DNA from: DASXQK01 sp963757155
GTDB lineage: Bacteria > Pseudomonadota > Alphaproteobacteria > Dongiales > Dongiaceae
Length of the DNA stretch: 64,000 nt
Direction of reading: 5' to 3'
Assembly (NCBI GenBank): GCA_963757155.1
Contig: CAVWQS010000001.1
Location: 56,745 to 120,744, forward strand
Shown: in pieces, positions 17,481-26,346 of the stretch
Layout of the letters: each line of letters begins with the position of its first letter
Position numbering within the stretch: the stretch's first letter is position 1
The notes under the pieces: generated by a model
Told to the model about the DNA's origin: nothing
Databases searched by the model: none
Seen by the model: only the letters and a program-made list of their open reading frames with translations
Program-made: the position numbers and the translations under genes

Positions 17481-18176
17481 TCAGGCCGCCGGCCGGAGGT
17501 AAGCGAGGATCACCTCGACGATATGCTCGCCCCAGGCCTCGAGCCGGCCCGGGGCCAGGAGATCGCGCTTGAAGTTCACCTCCAGGGTCCAGTGATTGGC
17601 CAGATAATAGAAGCTGAGGGCCGCGATGGTGATGTAGACCTCGACGGGATCCATGCCGCGGCGGAACTGGCCCTTGCGTGCACCGCGGGCGAGGAGATCG
17701 GCGATGGCCGCGATGAGCGGCGAGTTGAGGTCGGAGAGGCGGCGCGAGCGCTTCAGATATTTCGCCTTATGCAGATTCTCCGTGCGCACCAGGCTGATGA
17801 GATGGGGATGCTTGACGTGATAGCGCCAGTTGAAGAGGGCGAGCTCGCGGATCCCCTGGAGCGGATCGAGATCGCCCAGATGCAGCTCGGCCTCGGCGGA
17901 GCGCAGCGCGGAATAGGCGCTGTCCAGCACCGCCAGATAGAGATCGTCCTTATTGCCGAAATAGTAATAGATGAGCTGCTTGTTGACGCCGGCGCGCTCG
18001 GCCACCTTGTCGATCCGCGCCCCGCCATAGCCGCTCTCGGCGAATTCCTTCATCGCCGCGGCCAGCACGGCGGCGCGGCTGCGCTCGGAATCGCGGACCG
18101 CTTTCTTGCGGACGGGCTTGTCGGTCTGTGCGCCGGCGCGCGACCGCTTCGATCCGGATTCGTCGTCCAACGGCAT
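17481..18176 (-). CDS. TetR family transcriptional regulator
   Basis: 231 residues. After a basic, flexible N-terminus the TetR helix-turn-helix is clear: AAMKEFAESGYGGARIDKVA, then ERAGVNKQLIYYYFGNKDDL (about residues 38-80). The C-terminal part carries a TetR_C-like ligand domain of the type common in catabolic repressors (YHVKHPHLISLVRTENLHK). It is divergent from the SDR-ABC-lyase operon and upstream of the FAH and DUF4286 genes on its own strand. A 24-base palindrome lies 37 bases before its start codon, in the shared promoter region. It likely represses both sides until a pathway intermediate binds. Confidence 0.93.
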   Translation of the reverse strand: MPLDDESGSKRSRAGAQTDKPVRKKAVRDSERSRAAVLAAAMKEFAESGYGGARIDKVAERAGVNKQLIYYYFGNKDDLYLAVLDSAYSALRSAEAELHLGDLDPLQGIRELALFNWRYHVKHPHLISLVRTENLHKAKYLKRSRRLSDLNSPLIAAIADLLARGARKGQFRRGMDPVEVYITIAALSFYYLANHWTLEVNFKRDLLAPGRLEAWGEHIVEVILAYLRPAA

Positions 18177-18212
18177 GGGGTCCCCTGGCTCGCGACGGCC
18201 GGTTCCCTTGTG

Positions 18213-18253
18213 CTTGACAGGCCGCGGCTTGTCAAGTTATCAACCAACTAGTT
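18213..18253 (+). promoter_or_regulatory. TetR operator candidate overlapping a sigma-70-like promoter
   Basis: 18213-18236 is a 24-base palindrome with one mismatch (CTTGACAGGCCG / CGGCTTGTCAAG). Its left arm contains TTGACA at 18214-18219; 18 bases further is TATCAA at 18238-18243, giving a credible promoter toward the SDR gene at 18392. A second small palindrome AACTAGTT follows at 18246-18253. An operator between the -35 and -10 elements would block RNA polymerase directly. Seen in sequence; binding is inferred. Confidence 0.6.
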
Positions 18254-18391
18254 ACATAAATACTTCCGCCGCGGCGGGGCAGGGTGGGAGAGCTTCCCGT
18301 TGTCGCATATGACGCATCGCTCGCGAGGCGTTCGCGCCGTCTTCCTCGGCGCCGATCTTCGCCGCGCCTTTCCCGCCGCGTCCGCGGGGCC

Positions 18392-19129
18392 ATGAACCGC
18401 ATCGATCTGACGGGCCGCAAGGCCATCGTGACCGGGGGCTCCGGCGGCCTCGGTGCTGCCATCGCGGCGCGGCTGCGGGAATCCGGCGCGGCGGTGGCCA
18501 ATCTCGATCGCACGCGCCCCGCCGCCGAGAATGCCGACCTCTTCTGTCCTTGCGACGTGACCGATGCGGCGGCTGTCGAAGCCGCGGTCCGCCGCTGCCT
18601 CGAGGCCTTCGGCGGGCTCGACATCCTGGTCAACAACGCCGGCATCGCGGCCGAGGTGGCGCCGGTCACCGCCGCCTCGCTGGAAGCCTGGCGCCAGGTC
18701 ATCGAGGTCAATCTGACCGGCGCCTTCATCTGCTGCCGCGCCGCGGTGCCGCATATGACGGCCCGGGGCTATGGGCGGGTGGTCAATATCGCCTCGCTCC
18801 GCGGCCGGGAGGCGCCGGCGCTCTCGGGCGCCTATGCCGCCTCGAAGGCCGGGCTGATGGCGCTCACCCGCACCCTGGCCAAGGAGGTCGCGACCCAGGG
18901 CGTGGTGGTGAATTGCGTCGCGCCCACCGCCTTCGAGGGCGGCATGTCCGACGGCGACGATCTGGCGGAGGGCGAGGAGGGCCGCGCGGCGATCATCGCC
19001 CGCATCCCCATGGCCCGCTACGGCCGACCGGAGGAGCTGGCCGCGATGGTCGCCTGGCTGGCCAGTGACGAGTGCTCCTTCTCCACCGGCGCGGTCTTCG
19101 ACCTTTCCGGCGGGCGCGGCGCATGGTGA
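18392..19129 (+). CDS. short-chain dehydrogenase/reductase
   Basis: 245 residues, classical SDR. The cofactor loop is KAIVTGGSGGLGAAIAARL, the stabilising motif NNAGIAAEV, and the catalytic serine lies in NIASLRGREAPALSG before YAASK. It is NAD(P)-dependent on an alcohol or ketone; the C-terminal FSTGAVFDLSGGRGAW is typical of FabG-like members. The start at 18392 (MNRIDLTGRKAIVTGG) gives the family length; the upstream extension runs through the promoter region. It is the first gene of the operon, overlapping the permease gene that follows. Confidence 0.92.
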   Translation: MNRIDLTGRKAIVTGGSGGLGAAIAARLRESGAAVANLDRTRPAAENADLFCPCDVTDAAAVEAAVRRCLEAFGGLDILVNNAGIAAEVAPVTAASLEAWRQVIEVNLTGAFICCRAAVPHMTARGYGRVVNIASLRGREAPALSGAYAASKAGLMALTRTLAKEVATQGVVVNCVAPTAFEGGMSDGDDLAEGEEGRAAIIARIPMARYGRPEELAAMVAWLASDECSFSTGAVFDLSGGRGAW

Positions 19130-19938
19130 GCCGCATCCGCCGCTCGAGCGAGGAGGCAGCGCCGCGGGGCGTGGCGGGAAGCCTGATCGACGTCCTCAAT
19201 CCGGCGCTCTGGATCCTGGCGCCGCTGGTCATCTGGGAGATTGCCGCCCGCGGCATGCGGCTGCCGGATTATATTCTGCCGCTGCCCTCCCAGGTGTTGC
19301 TGCGCCTCATCGCCGATCGCGACAATCTGCTGCTCCAGGCGGGCCGCAGCTCGCTGCTGATCGTCGAGGGCTTCCTGGTAGGCGCCATTCCCGGCATTGC
19401 CGTCGGGCTGCTCATGGCCTCGGCCCGCCTGCTGGAGAAGGCGCTCTATCCCCTGATCGTCTTCATCCAGACCACGCCGCAGATCGCCATCGCCCCGCTG
19501 CTCATCGTCTGGTTCGGCTACGGCGCGCTGCCCAAGGTGATGCTGGCCGCCATGCTCACTTTCTTCCCCGTGCTGGTCGACAGCAGCACCGGCTTCAAAT
19601 CCATCGATCCCCGGATCTTCTACGTGACCCGCTCCATGGGCGCCTCGCGCTGGCAGACCTTCCGCCGCGTGCAGCTGCCCGCGGCTTTGCCGCTCATCGT
19701 CTCGGGCTGCAAGATCTCGCTGCTGATCTCGGTCACGGTCGTCATCGTCGTCGAATTCCTCTCCTCAAACGAGGGGCTGGGCTATGTCGCGGTCCGGGCC
19801 CTCTCCAACCAGGATCTCTCCCTGATGTTCGCCGCCATCTTCACGGCGATCGGCATCGGGCTGGCCTTCAGCTATCTCGTCGATCTCGGCGAGTGGCTGC
19901 TCATGCCATGGGTCCGGGTGGGGAGGAGAGGTCGTTGA
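19123..19938 (+). CDS. ABC transporter permease, nitrate/sulfonate/taurine (SsuC/ThiX) type, subunit 1
   Basis: About 271 residues with six hydrophobic segments. VFIQTTPQIAIAPLLIVWFG and the EAA loop RSMGASRWQTFRRVQLPAAL are the hallmarks of this permease class. The ATG at 19123 overlaps the end of the SDR gene; a GTG at 19126 that shares bases with the SDR stop (GTGA) is equally possible. Further upstream starts lie inside the SDR gene. A second, related permease (21091) is in the same operon, pointing to a heterodimeric channel. Confidence 0.93.
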   Translation: MVSRIRRSSEEAAPRGVAGSLIDVLNPALWILAPLVIWEIAARGMRLPDYILPLPSQVLLRLIADRDNLLLQAGRSSLLIVEGFLVGAIPGIAVGLLMASARLLEKALYPLIVFIQTTPQIAIAPLLIVWFGYGALPKVMLAAMLTFFPVLVDSSTGFKSIDPRIFYVTRSMGASRWQTFRRVQLPAALPLIVSGCKISLLISVTVVIVVEFLSSNEGLGYVAVRALSNQDLSLMFAAIFTAIGIGLAFSYLVDLGEWLLMPWVRVGRRGR

Positions 19939-19979
19939 GCCGGCAAAGCAGAGAAACGTCCAACAGAGGGAGAAGCACC

Positions 19980-20993
19980 ATGCCTATCGGAATCGCGCGT
20001 CGCAAATTGGCGGTCCTGTCCGCCGTCGGCCTATTGGCGGGGTTGGCCTGGGGGGCGCCCCCGGCCTCGGCCGCCGACCATATGAAGATGACCTTCAACT
20101 GGGTGGCCGACACCGGCTACATCCCGTTCCTCTATGCCGATCAGCTCGGCTACTACAAGGATGCGGGCATCGAGATGGAGTTCGAGCAGGGCCGCGGCTC
20201 CATGGTGACCTCGCAGCTCATCGCCCAGGGCAAGGCGGATGTCGGTTATGCCGATTCCGGGGCGGCGATCAGCGTCGCCTCCAAGGGCGGGCCGATCAAG
20301 ATCATCGCCGTGATCAACCAGGCCAATAGCTACGGCCTGGTCTCCCTGGCCGATTCCGGCATCAAGACGCCCCAGGATCTGGTGGGCAAGAAGATCGCCG
20401 TCTGCCCGGGCTGCGCCCAGGTGCCGCTGCTCGACGCCTTCATGGCGGTGCAGCATCTCGACCCCTCTAAGGTCGAGATACAGAACGTGCAGGAGTCCGC
20501 CTTCGCCGGCCTGCTGACCGAGAAGAAGATCGATGCGGTCGCGCAGGATCCCCAGACCATCATGGTGCCCTTGGCGGAGAAGGGCATCGCGACCCAGATG
20601 ATGTATTTCCGCGACAATGGCGTGGCCCTGGTCAGCTTCGGGCTGATCGCCAATGAGGAGAAGCTGAAGGCCAATCCCGATCTCTACAAGCGCTTCGTTG
20701 CCGCATCGCTGAAGGGCCTGGCGGCCTCGATGAAGAATCCGGAAGCCGGCGTGGATGCGCTGCGCAAGTATTATCCGGACTCCGCACCCAAGGCGACGGC
20801 GCTGGCGAGCTTCACCAAATACGACATCCCGACCTTCTGCATCGCGGGTGCCAAGAGCCTGGGCAGCCCGCCGCAATCGGCCTGGGATATGAGCTATGAG
20901 ATCATGACCAAGAGCATGAACATCCCGACCGACAAGCCCATGAGCTTCTACTACACCACCGACTATCTGCCGGCGGACGCGCCGAGCTGCTAA
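19980..20993 (+). CDS. ABC transporter substrate-binding protein, NMT1/THI5-like
   Basis: 337 residues. A signal peptide covers about residues 1-32 (RRKLAVLSAVGLLAGLAWGA, then PPASAADH). The mature part opens with MKMTFNWVADTGYIPFLYAD and has FEQGRGSMVTSQLIAQGKAD and GYADSGAAISVASKGG, the pattern of NMT1/SsuA-like proteins that bind hydroxymethylpyrimidine, sulfonates, or aromatic and heterocyclic acids. CPGCAQVPLLDAF gives two close cysteines in the ligand region. A ribosome site AGAGGGAGAAG precedes the start. The ligand is unknown; the pathway genes around it argue against a thiamine precursor. Confidence 0.92.
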   Translation: MPIGIARRKLAVLSAVGLLAGLAWGAPPASAADHMKMTFNWVADTGYIPFLYADQLGYYKDAGIEMEFEQGRGSMVTSQLIAQGKADVGYADSGAAISVASKGGPIKIIAVINQANSYGLVSLADSGIKTPQDLVGKKIAVCPGCAQVPLLDAFMAVQHLDPSKVEIQNVQESAFAGLLTEKKIDAVAQDPQTIMVPLAEKGIATQMMYFRDNGVALVSFGLIANEEKLKANPDLYKRFVAASLKGLAASMKNPEAGVDALRKYYPDSAPKATALASFTKYDIPTFCIAGAKSLGSPPQSAWDMSYEIMTKSMNIPTDKPMSFYYTTDYLPADAPSC

Positions 20994-21010
20994 CCTCGGC
21001 CGATCGCCGC

Positions 21011-21052
21011 GCCGGCCGGCTCTTCCGGTTGAGCCGGCCGGCGTTTCTTTTC
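21011..21052 (+). terminator. strong hairpin after the binding-protein gene
   Basis: A perfect 12-bp stem GCCGGCCGGCTC / GAGCCGGCCGGC with an eight-base loop, followed by GTTTCTTTTCC. It sits in the gap between the binding-protein gene and the second permease gene, as in the first ABC operon. It is likely a partial terminator or an mRNA 3'-end stabiliser that favours the binding protein. Confidence 0.75.
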
Positions 21053-21090
21053 CTGTCGCACGTCTCTAGCCGACGCTCGAAAGTGTCCCG

Positions 21091-21915
21091 ATGAGTTTTT
21101 CCGGCGGTCGCCAGACTGAAAGCCCGCGCGCGCCGCTGCTCTCCGCGGCGGCGGCGGAGCGGTTGGTGCGGGTCGGGCTGCCGACGTTGCTCATCGCCAT
21201 TTTCCTCGGGCTCTGGCAGCTCTCCGACACGCTGTTCGACATCCCGGTCTATATGCTGCCGCGGCCCTCGGATTTCCTGCCGCAGTTCTGGCTCAGCTTT
21301 CCCAAGCTCTGGCACAACACCTGGCCGACGGCGCTGGTGATCCTGGGCGGCTTTGCCATCGGGACCGTGGTCTCGATCCCGCTGGCCTATGCCATCGCAT
21401 CGAGCCGGATGCTGGAGAAGGGGCTCTATCCCGCTCTGGTGATTCTCCAGATCGCGCCCAAGACCATCATCGCCCCGCTGCTCATCGTCTGGTTCGGCAC
21501 GGGCTGGATGCCCCAGCTGGCGCTCACCACCGTCATGACCTTCTTTCCGATCCTGGTGGACAGCATGACCGGCTTCAAGGCGGTGGATCCGCGGCTCTTC
21601 TACATCGCCAATTCCACCGGTGCCTCGCGGTTCGAGACCTTCCGCTATATCCGCCTGCCGGCCGCCATGCCCTATATCTTCTCCGGCCTGAAGATCGGCA
21701 TGGTCTCCGCCATCACCGGGGTGATGGTGGTCGAATATATCGCGTCCAACGCCGGGCTCGGCTATCTCACCCTGTGGGCCTCGGCTCATCTCGACATGCC
21801 GCTGATGTTCGCGGCGATCCTGACCACGGCCTTTCTCGGCTTGGTGCTGAACCTCGCCCTCACCTCCGTCGAACTGCTGCTCATGCCCTGGCTGAAGCGC
21901 GATCATGACAGCTAG
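21091..21915 (+). CDS. ABC transporter permease, nitrate/sulfonate/taurine type, subunit 2
   Basis: 274 residues with about six membrane segments. It resembles the first permease in layout: ILQIAPKTIIAPLLIVWFGT and the coupling loop NSTGASRFETFRYIRLPAAM. The first 28 residues are polar and cytoplasmic. The gene overlaps the ATPase gene start by 11 bases. It probably pairs with the permease at 19123 to form the channel. Confidence 0.93.
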   Translation: MSFSGGRQTESPRAPLLSAAAAERLVRVGLPTLLIAIFLGLWQLSDTLFDIPVYMLPRPSDFLPQFWLSFPKLWHNTWPTALVILGGFAIGTVVSIPLAYAIASSRMLEKGLYPALVILQIAPKTIIAPLLIVWFGTGWMPQLALTTVMTFFPILVDSMTGFKAVDPRLFYIANSTGASRFETFRYIRLPAAMPYIFSGLKIGMVSAITGVMVVEYIASNAGLGYLTLWASAHLDMPLMFAAILTTAFLGLVLNLALTSVELLLMPWLKRDHDS

Positions 21916-22735
21916 CCTCCACCTTCCAAGCCAGGCCGCGCTCGAGACCACGCATCGGCGCGGCGCCGCCATCGCCATGCACGCGGTCGCCAAATCCTTC
22001 GGACCGCCCAAGGGCGGCTATCACGCGCTGGGGCCCATCAGCCTCGATGTCCGCCCGGGGGAGTTCGTCAGCATCATCGGCCCCTCGGGCTGCGGGAAGA
22101 GCACGACCATGCTCATCGCCGCCGGGCTCATCTCGGCCTCCGAGGGCCATGTCGAGATCGACGGGGTGGTCCTCGACCGCCCGCTCACCGATGTGGGCAT
22201 CGTCTTCCAGGATCATCTCCTGCTCGATTTCCGCACCGCCATCGACAATGTGATGCTGCAGCAGCAGATCCGCCGGCTCGACCGCGCGGGGATGCTGGAG
22301 AAGGCCGGCGAGCTCTTTCGCAAGTTGGGCCTGACGGGCGCGGAAGACCGCTATCCCCGCCAGCTCTCGGGCGGCATGCGCCAGCGCGTCTCCATCGCCC
22401 GTGCTTTGGTGCATGAGCCCTCGATCCTGCTGATGGACGAGCCCTTCGGCGCGCTGGATGCCATCAGCCGGACCCAGATCCGCCATGATCTGGAGCGGCT
22501 CTGGCTCGATACCCAGAAGACCGTGCTCTTCATCACCCATTCCATCGAGGAGGCGATCGGCCTCTCGGATCGCGTCCTGGTCATGTCCCAGGGGCCGGGG
22601 CGCATCGTCGAAGAGATCGTGGTCGACCTGCCCCGGCCGCGCCCGGCCCATCTCGGCCATTATCCCGAGTTCGTCGCCTATGCGGACCGCATTTACGCTA
22701 TCTTCGAGAAGCTCGGGGTGTATTCCTTCAAGTGA
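21905..22735 (+). CDS. ABC transporter ATP-binding protein, SsuB/TauB type
   Basis: 276 residues. Walker A is SIIGPSGCGKSTTMLIAAGL, the Q-loop VGIVFQDHLLLDF, the signature LSGGMRQRVSIARAL, Walker B ILLMDEPFGALDA and the H-loop FITHSIEEAIGLSDRV. It energises the two permeases with the periplasmic protein at 19980. The N-terminal 25 residues before AMHAVAKSFG are an extension beyond the core domain. The DHDPS-like gene follows 36 bases downstream. Confidence 0.95.
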   Translation: MTASLHLPSQAALETTHRRGAAIAMHAVAKSFGPPKGGYHALGPISLDVRPGEFVSIIGPSGCGKSTTMLIAAGLISASEGHVEIDGVVLDRPLTDVGIVFQDHLLLDFRTAIDNVMLQQQIRRLDRAGMLEKAGELFRKLGLTGAEDRYPRQLSGGMRQRVSIARALVHEPSILLMDEPFGALDAISRTQIRHDLERLWLDTQKTVLFITHSIEEAIGLSDRVLVMSQGPGRIVEEIVVDLPRPRPAHLGHYPEFVAYADRIYAIFEKLGVYSFK

Positions 22736-22771
22736 CAACAGACGGCGATCATTGAACGAAGGGGAGAGAGA

Positions 22772-23677
22772 ATGACGAAATGGCGTGGCGTGTTTCCGGC
22801 GGTGACGACCAAGCTCCGCCAGGATGGGTCGATCGATCTGAAGGCGACCCAGGCGAGCCTGGACCGGCTCATCCTCAACGGCGTCTCGGGCGTGATCGTG
22901 CTGCCCATGCTGGGCGAGAATGCCTCGCTCGATCCGGCCGAGCGCGAGCAGGTGATTCGCGCGGCGAAGGAAGTGGTGGCCGGACGGGTGCCGCTGCTCT
23001 CCGGGCTTGCCGCCATCTCGACCGCGGATGCGACGGCGAGTGCCCGTCGCTTCGAATCCTTCGGCGCCGAAGGGCTGATGGTCTTCCCGAGCCTTGCCTA
23101 CAAGACCGATCCGCGCGAGACGGCCGAATGGTACAAGGCCATCGCCGAGGCCTGCGGCATCCCGATCATGATCTACAACAACCCCATCGCCTATGGCGTC
23201 GACGTGACGCCGGCGATCCTTCGCGATCTCATCGGCACGCCGGGCATCGTCTGCATCAAGGAGGAGAGCGGCGACATCCGCCGCGTCACCGACCTCTACA
23301 ATGAGCATGGCGACCGCTTCCAGGTCTTCTGCGGTGTCGACGATCTGCTGCTGGAGAGCGTGGCGCTGGGCGTCACCGGCTGGGTCTCCGGCATGACCAA
23401 TGCCTGGCCCGCCGAATGCGTCGAGATCTTCAACCTCTGCACGGCCGGCCGCTTCGACGAGGCGCGCGGGCTCTACCGCCTGATGACCCCGGCCTTCCAC
23501 CTCGATACCCATGTGAAGCTGGTCCAGTACATCAAGATGGCCGAGCATCTCGCCTATGGCGCGCCGGAATGGGTCCGCGCCCCGCGCCGGCCGCTCGAAG
23601 GCGCCGAGCGGACGCGGGTGATGGAGGTCATCAACGCCACGATCCGCGGCCTCGGCCAGCGGCGCAAGGCGGCTTAG
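22772..23677 (+). CDS. dihydrodipicolinate synthase family lyase/deaminase (not DapA)
   Basis: 301 residues, (beta/alpha)8 class I aldolase of the DHDPS/NAL family. The Schiff-base lysine is in GIVCIKEESGDIRRV and the relay tyrosine in IMIYNNPIAYGVDV. The usual TTGE motif of true DHDPS is replaced by LPMLGENASLDPAER, so lysine synthesis is unlikely. Members with such changes act on sugar acids or hydroxyproline-derived pyrrolines. The operon (SDR, importer, lyase) fits uptake and stepwise breakdown of a small acid. AGGGGAGAGAG precedes the ATG. The terminator at 23689 ends the operon. Confidence 0.85.
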   Translation: MTKWRGVFPAVTTKLRQDGSIDLKATQASLDRLILNGVSGVIVLPMLGENASLDPAEREQVIRAAKEVVAGRVPLLSGLAAISTADATASARRFESFGAEGLMVFPSLAYKTDPRETAEWYKAIAEACGIPIMIYNNPIAYGVDVTPAILRDLIGTPGIVCIKEESGDIRRVTDLYNEHGDRFQVFCGVDDLLLESVALGVTGWVSGMTNAWPAECVEIFNLCTAGRFDEARGLYRLMTPAFHLDTHVKLVQYIKMAEHLAYGAPEWVRAPRRPLEGAERTRVMEVINATIRGLGQRRKAA

Positions 23678-23688
23678 CCTCGGTACAG

Positions 23689-23717
23689 ACCGGATCCTCT
23701 CCTCGAGGATCCGGTTT
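23689..23717 (+). terminator. intrinsic terminator of the SDR-ABC-lyase operon
   Basis: An 11-bp perfect stem ACCGGATCCTC / GAGGATCCGGT with a five-base loop, lying 12 bases after the lyase stop and followed by a short T run. Confidence 0.75.
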
Positions 23718-23831
23718 CCACTTCTACGGAAGAGGTTGCGGAACGCCTTCGCAGGCGCGAAAAGAAGTCATTGCCGCCGCTGCAACGGATCGGCCGGGCG
23801 AGGACTTCATATGACGCCGCGAAGGAGACCC

Positions 23832-26346
23832 ATGATCCGGCCCGTCCTGCGCCTCTCCGTTCTCTTTCTGATCTGCCTGATCCTGAGCCTTGCCAGCCCC
23901 GGCGCGGCCAAGGCACAGCAGGCCGCGCCCGCGCCGGCCGCAGCACCGGCGGGCAGTACCGCTTTGCCGGCCGCCGATCCCGTGGCCCTCGGCCATCTGA
24001 TCGACACCCTGCAGGATCCCATCACCCGCGACCGGTTCCTCTCCGACCTCAAGGCCCTGCAGGCGGCCCAGCAAAATACCCAGCCCGCCGCCCCGGCCGC
24101 ACCCGCCTTGCCCTATGCCCTGGGCGCCGAACTGCTCCAGGCCATGACCGATGCCTTCGGCCGTTTCCGTGCCGGCTTCGAAGAGCTCGCGTCGAGTGTC
24201 GGCGACCCGGCGCGTCTGTGGGCCTGGGCCCGGCACGAGGTCGAGGATCCCGGACGGCGCGCGCTGCTGCTCGAGTTCCTCTGGCAGCTCGCTTTGATTC
24301 TGGGGGTCGGCATCGCCGTCGATCTCATCGCCCGGCATTACGTGCGCCGGGGCCAGCGGGATCTGCGCCCGGTGGTGAAGCCGCGCTCCCTCGGCCGGAT
24401 CGGGCTGCTGCTGGCCCATAGCGGGCTGGAGCTGCTGCCGATCCTGGCCTTCGCCGTCGCGGCCTATGCCGTGGTGGCCGTGATCCAGCCTGGTTCGGCC
24501 GTACGCCTTGCGCTGCTTGCCATCGTCAGCGCGGTGGTGATCGCGCGCACGGCCTTCGTCGTCTGCCGGTTCCTGCTCAGCCCCTTCGCCCCCACCCTCA
24601 GGCTGTTTCCCCTCGGCGACGAGACGGCCGCCTATCTCTACATCTGGGCCAAGCGGCTGATCTCGCTCGCCGTCTACGGTTATTTCGTGCTCCAGGTGGC
24701 GGTCCTTCTCGGCCTGCCCGACTCGGCCTATGAGCTGGCGCTCAAGATCCTGGGGCTGATCTGGGCCCTGTTGCTGGCGGCCTTGATCCTGCAAAGCCGC
24801 GATAGCGTCGCCAAGATGATCCTGCATGGCGCGCAGGACAGAGAGGCCCGGCTGCGCAATCTCACGCGCCTGCGCCGGCAGTTCGCCCATTCCTGGCATG
24901 TGCTGGCGCTGATCTATCTCCTGGCGGTCTATGTCACCTGGGCGACCGACGTGCCCGGCGGCTTCACCTATCTCGGCCGCGGTACCGGCCTCACCATCCT
25001 GATCCTGGTCCTCGCCTGGCTGGCTTTGGCTTTGTTGCGGGCCGGCTTCGAGCGCTTCCTCGTCATCAACCAGGATCTCCTGGGCCGCTATCCGATGCTG
25101 GAGCAGCGGGCCAATCGTTATCTGCCCTTGCTGCGCCGGGTGCTGGCGGCGCTGATCCGCATCGTCGCCGTGCTGGCGATTCTCGGGGCCTGGCAGGTCG
25201 ACATCGGTTCTATCCTGGCCGGTGCGGCCGGCGCGCGAGGTCATCGGGCGGATCACGACGATCCTGCTGATGCTGTGCGGCGCTCTGGCGATCTGGGAGA
25301 TCGTCGACGCCTCGATCTCCTTCTATCTCGAGCGCCGGGACGATAACGGCAATCCGATCATGACCAGCGCCCGGGCGCGCACCCTGCTGCCGCTGGTGCG
25401 CAACGCGCTGCTCATCGTCATCTCCGTGCTGGCCGGCCTCACCATCCTGTCGGAGCTCGGCGTCAACATCGCCCCGTTGCTGGCCGGCGCCGGGGTGGTC
25501 GGTCTCGCCATCGGCTTCGGTGCCCAGACCTTGGTCAAGGACGTGATCACCGGGGCCTTCATCCTGTTCGAGGATACGGTCAATGTCGGCGATTCCATCA
25601 CGGTCAACAGCATCAGCGGCACGGTGGAGGGGATGTCGATCCGCACCCTGAAACTTCGCGCCGGCGACGGCACGCTGCACAGCATCCCCTTCGGCACCGT
25701 GACCACCGTCAGCAATCAGTCGCGCGGCTTCGGCTATTACACCATCGACGTCGCCGTGGACTATCGCGAGAGCACCGACGAGGTGATCGCGGCGCTGCGC
25801 GAGGTCTTCGAGGATCTGATTGGCGATCCCCGCTATCGCGCCGACATATTCGGCGGGCTGGAGATCCAAGGGGTCGATCGCTTCACCGACAACGCCGTCC
25901 ATGTCGTGGCCGGAATCAGAACGCGAGCACTCCGCCAGGCGCCCGTGGGGCGCGAGTTCAATCGGCGGATGAAGATAAAGTTCGACGAGCGCGGAATTCG
26001 ATTCTCGCCGCCGCCGCGGCTGGCCTATGCCATGGCGCCCGCCAGCCCGGCAACACCGGTCGAGGCGCTGCCGGCCCCGGGGCTTCGCGGGCCAGCGAAG
26101 GCCCGGCGCCCAAGCCGTCGTCCTGAGGGTTCCTACTCCAGCCCCGCCTGCATGCGCTGCTTCAACTCGGCGAGACCCTCGGCGAAGTCGACCTCCGGCT
26201 GCCAGCCGAGATGGGCGCGAATGCGCGAGATATCCGCCAAGGTCGCCTCGGCATCGCCGCCGCGCCGCGCCTCATGGCGCTGGTCGGAGGAGATCATGTC
26301 CGCCAGCTCCTTGACCGAGATATTGCTGCCGCTGCCCACATTGTAG
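23832..26346 (+). CDS. mechanosensitive channel, MscS family with large N-terminal membrane domain (one frameshift, uncertain 3' end)
   Basis: MIRPVLRLSVLFLICLILSL begins a signal or anchor segment with GAAGGAG just upstream of ATG 23832. A proline/alanine-rich periplasmic stretch and about nine further hydrophobic segments follow. The MscS core comes after a shift near 25230 where one extra base breaks VDIGSILAGAAG from REVIGRITTILLML: SELGVNIAPLLAGAGVVGLA, GFGAQTLVKDVITGAFILFE and VNVGDSITVNSISGTVEGM are the pore helix and beta domain. The C-terminus as read continues to 26346 across the convergent epimerase gene; the true end is probably near 26126, in another frame. The channel should release solutes on osmotic downshock. 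Confidence 0.85.

Noticed and set aside
22772..23677. A second dapA
   Set aside because: The TTGE motif of true DHDPS is absent, and the operon is catabolic, so another lyase or deaminase function is more likely.
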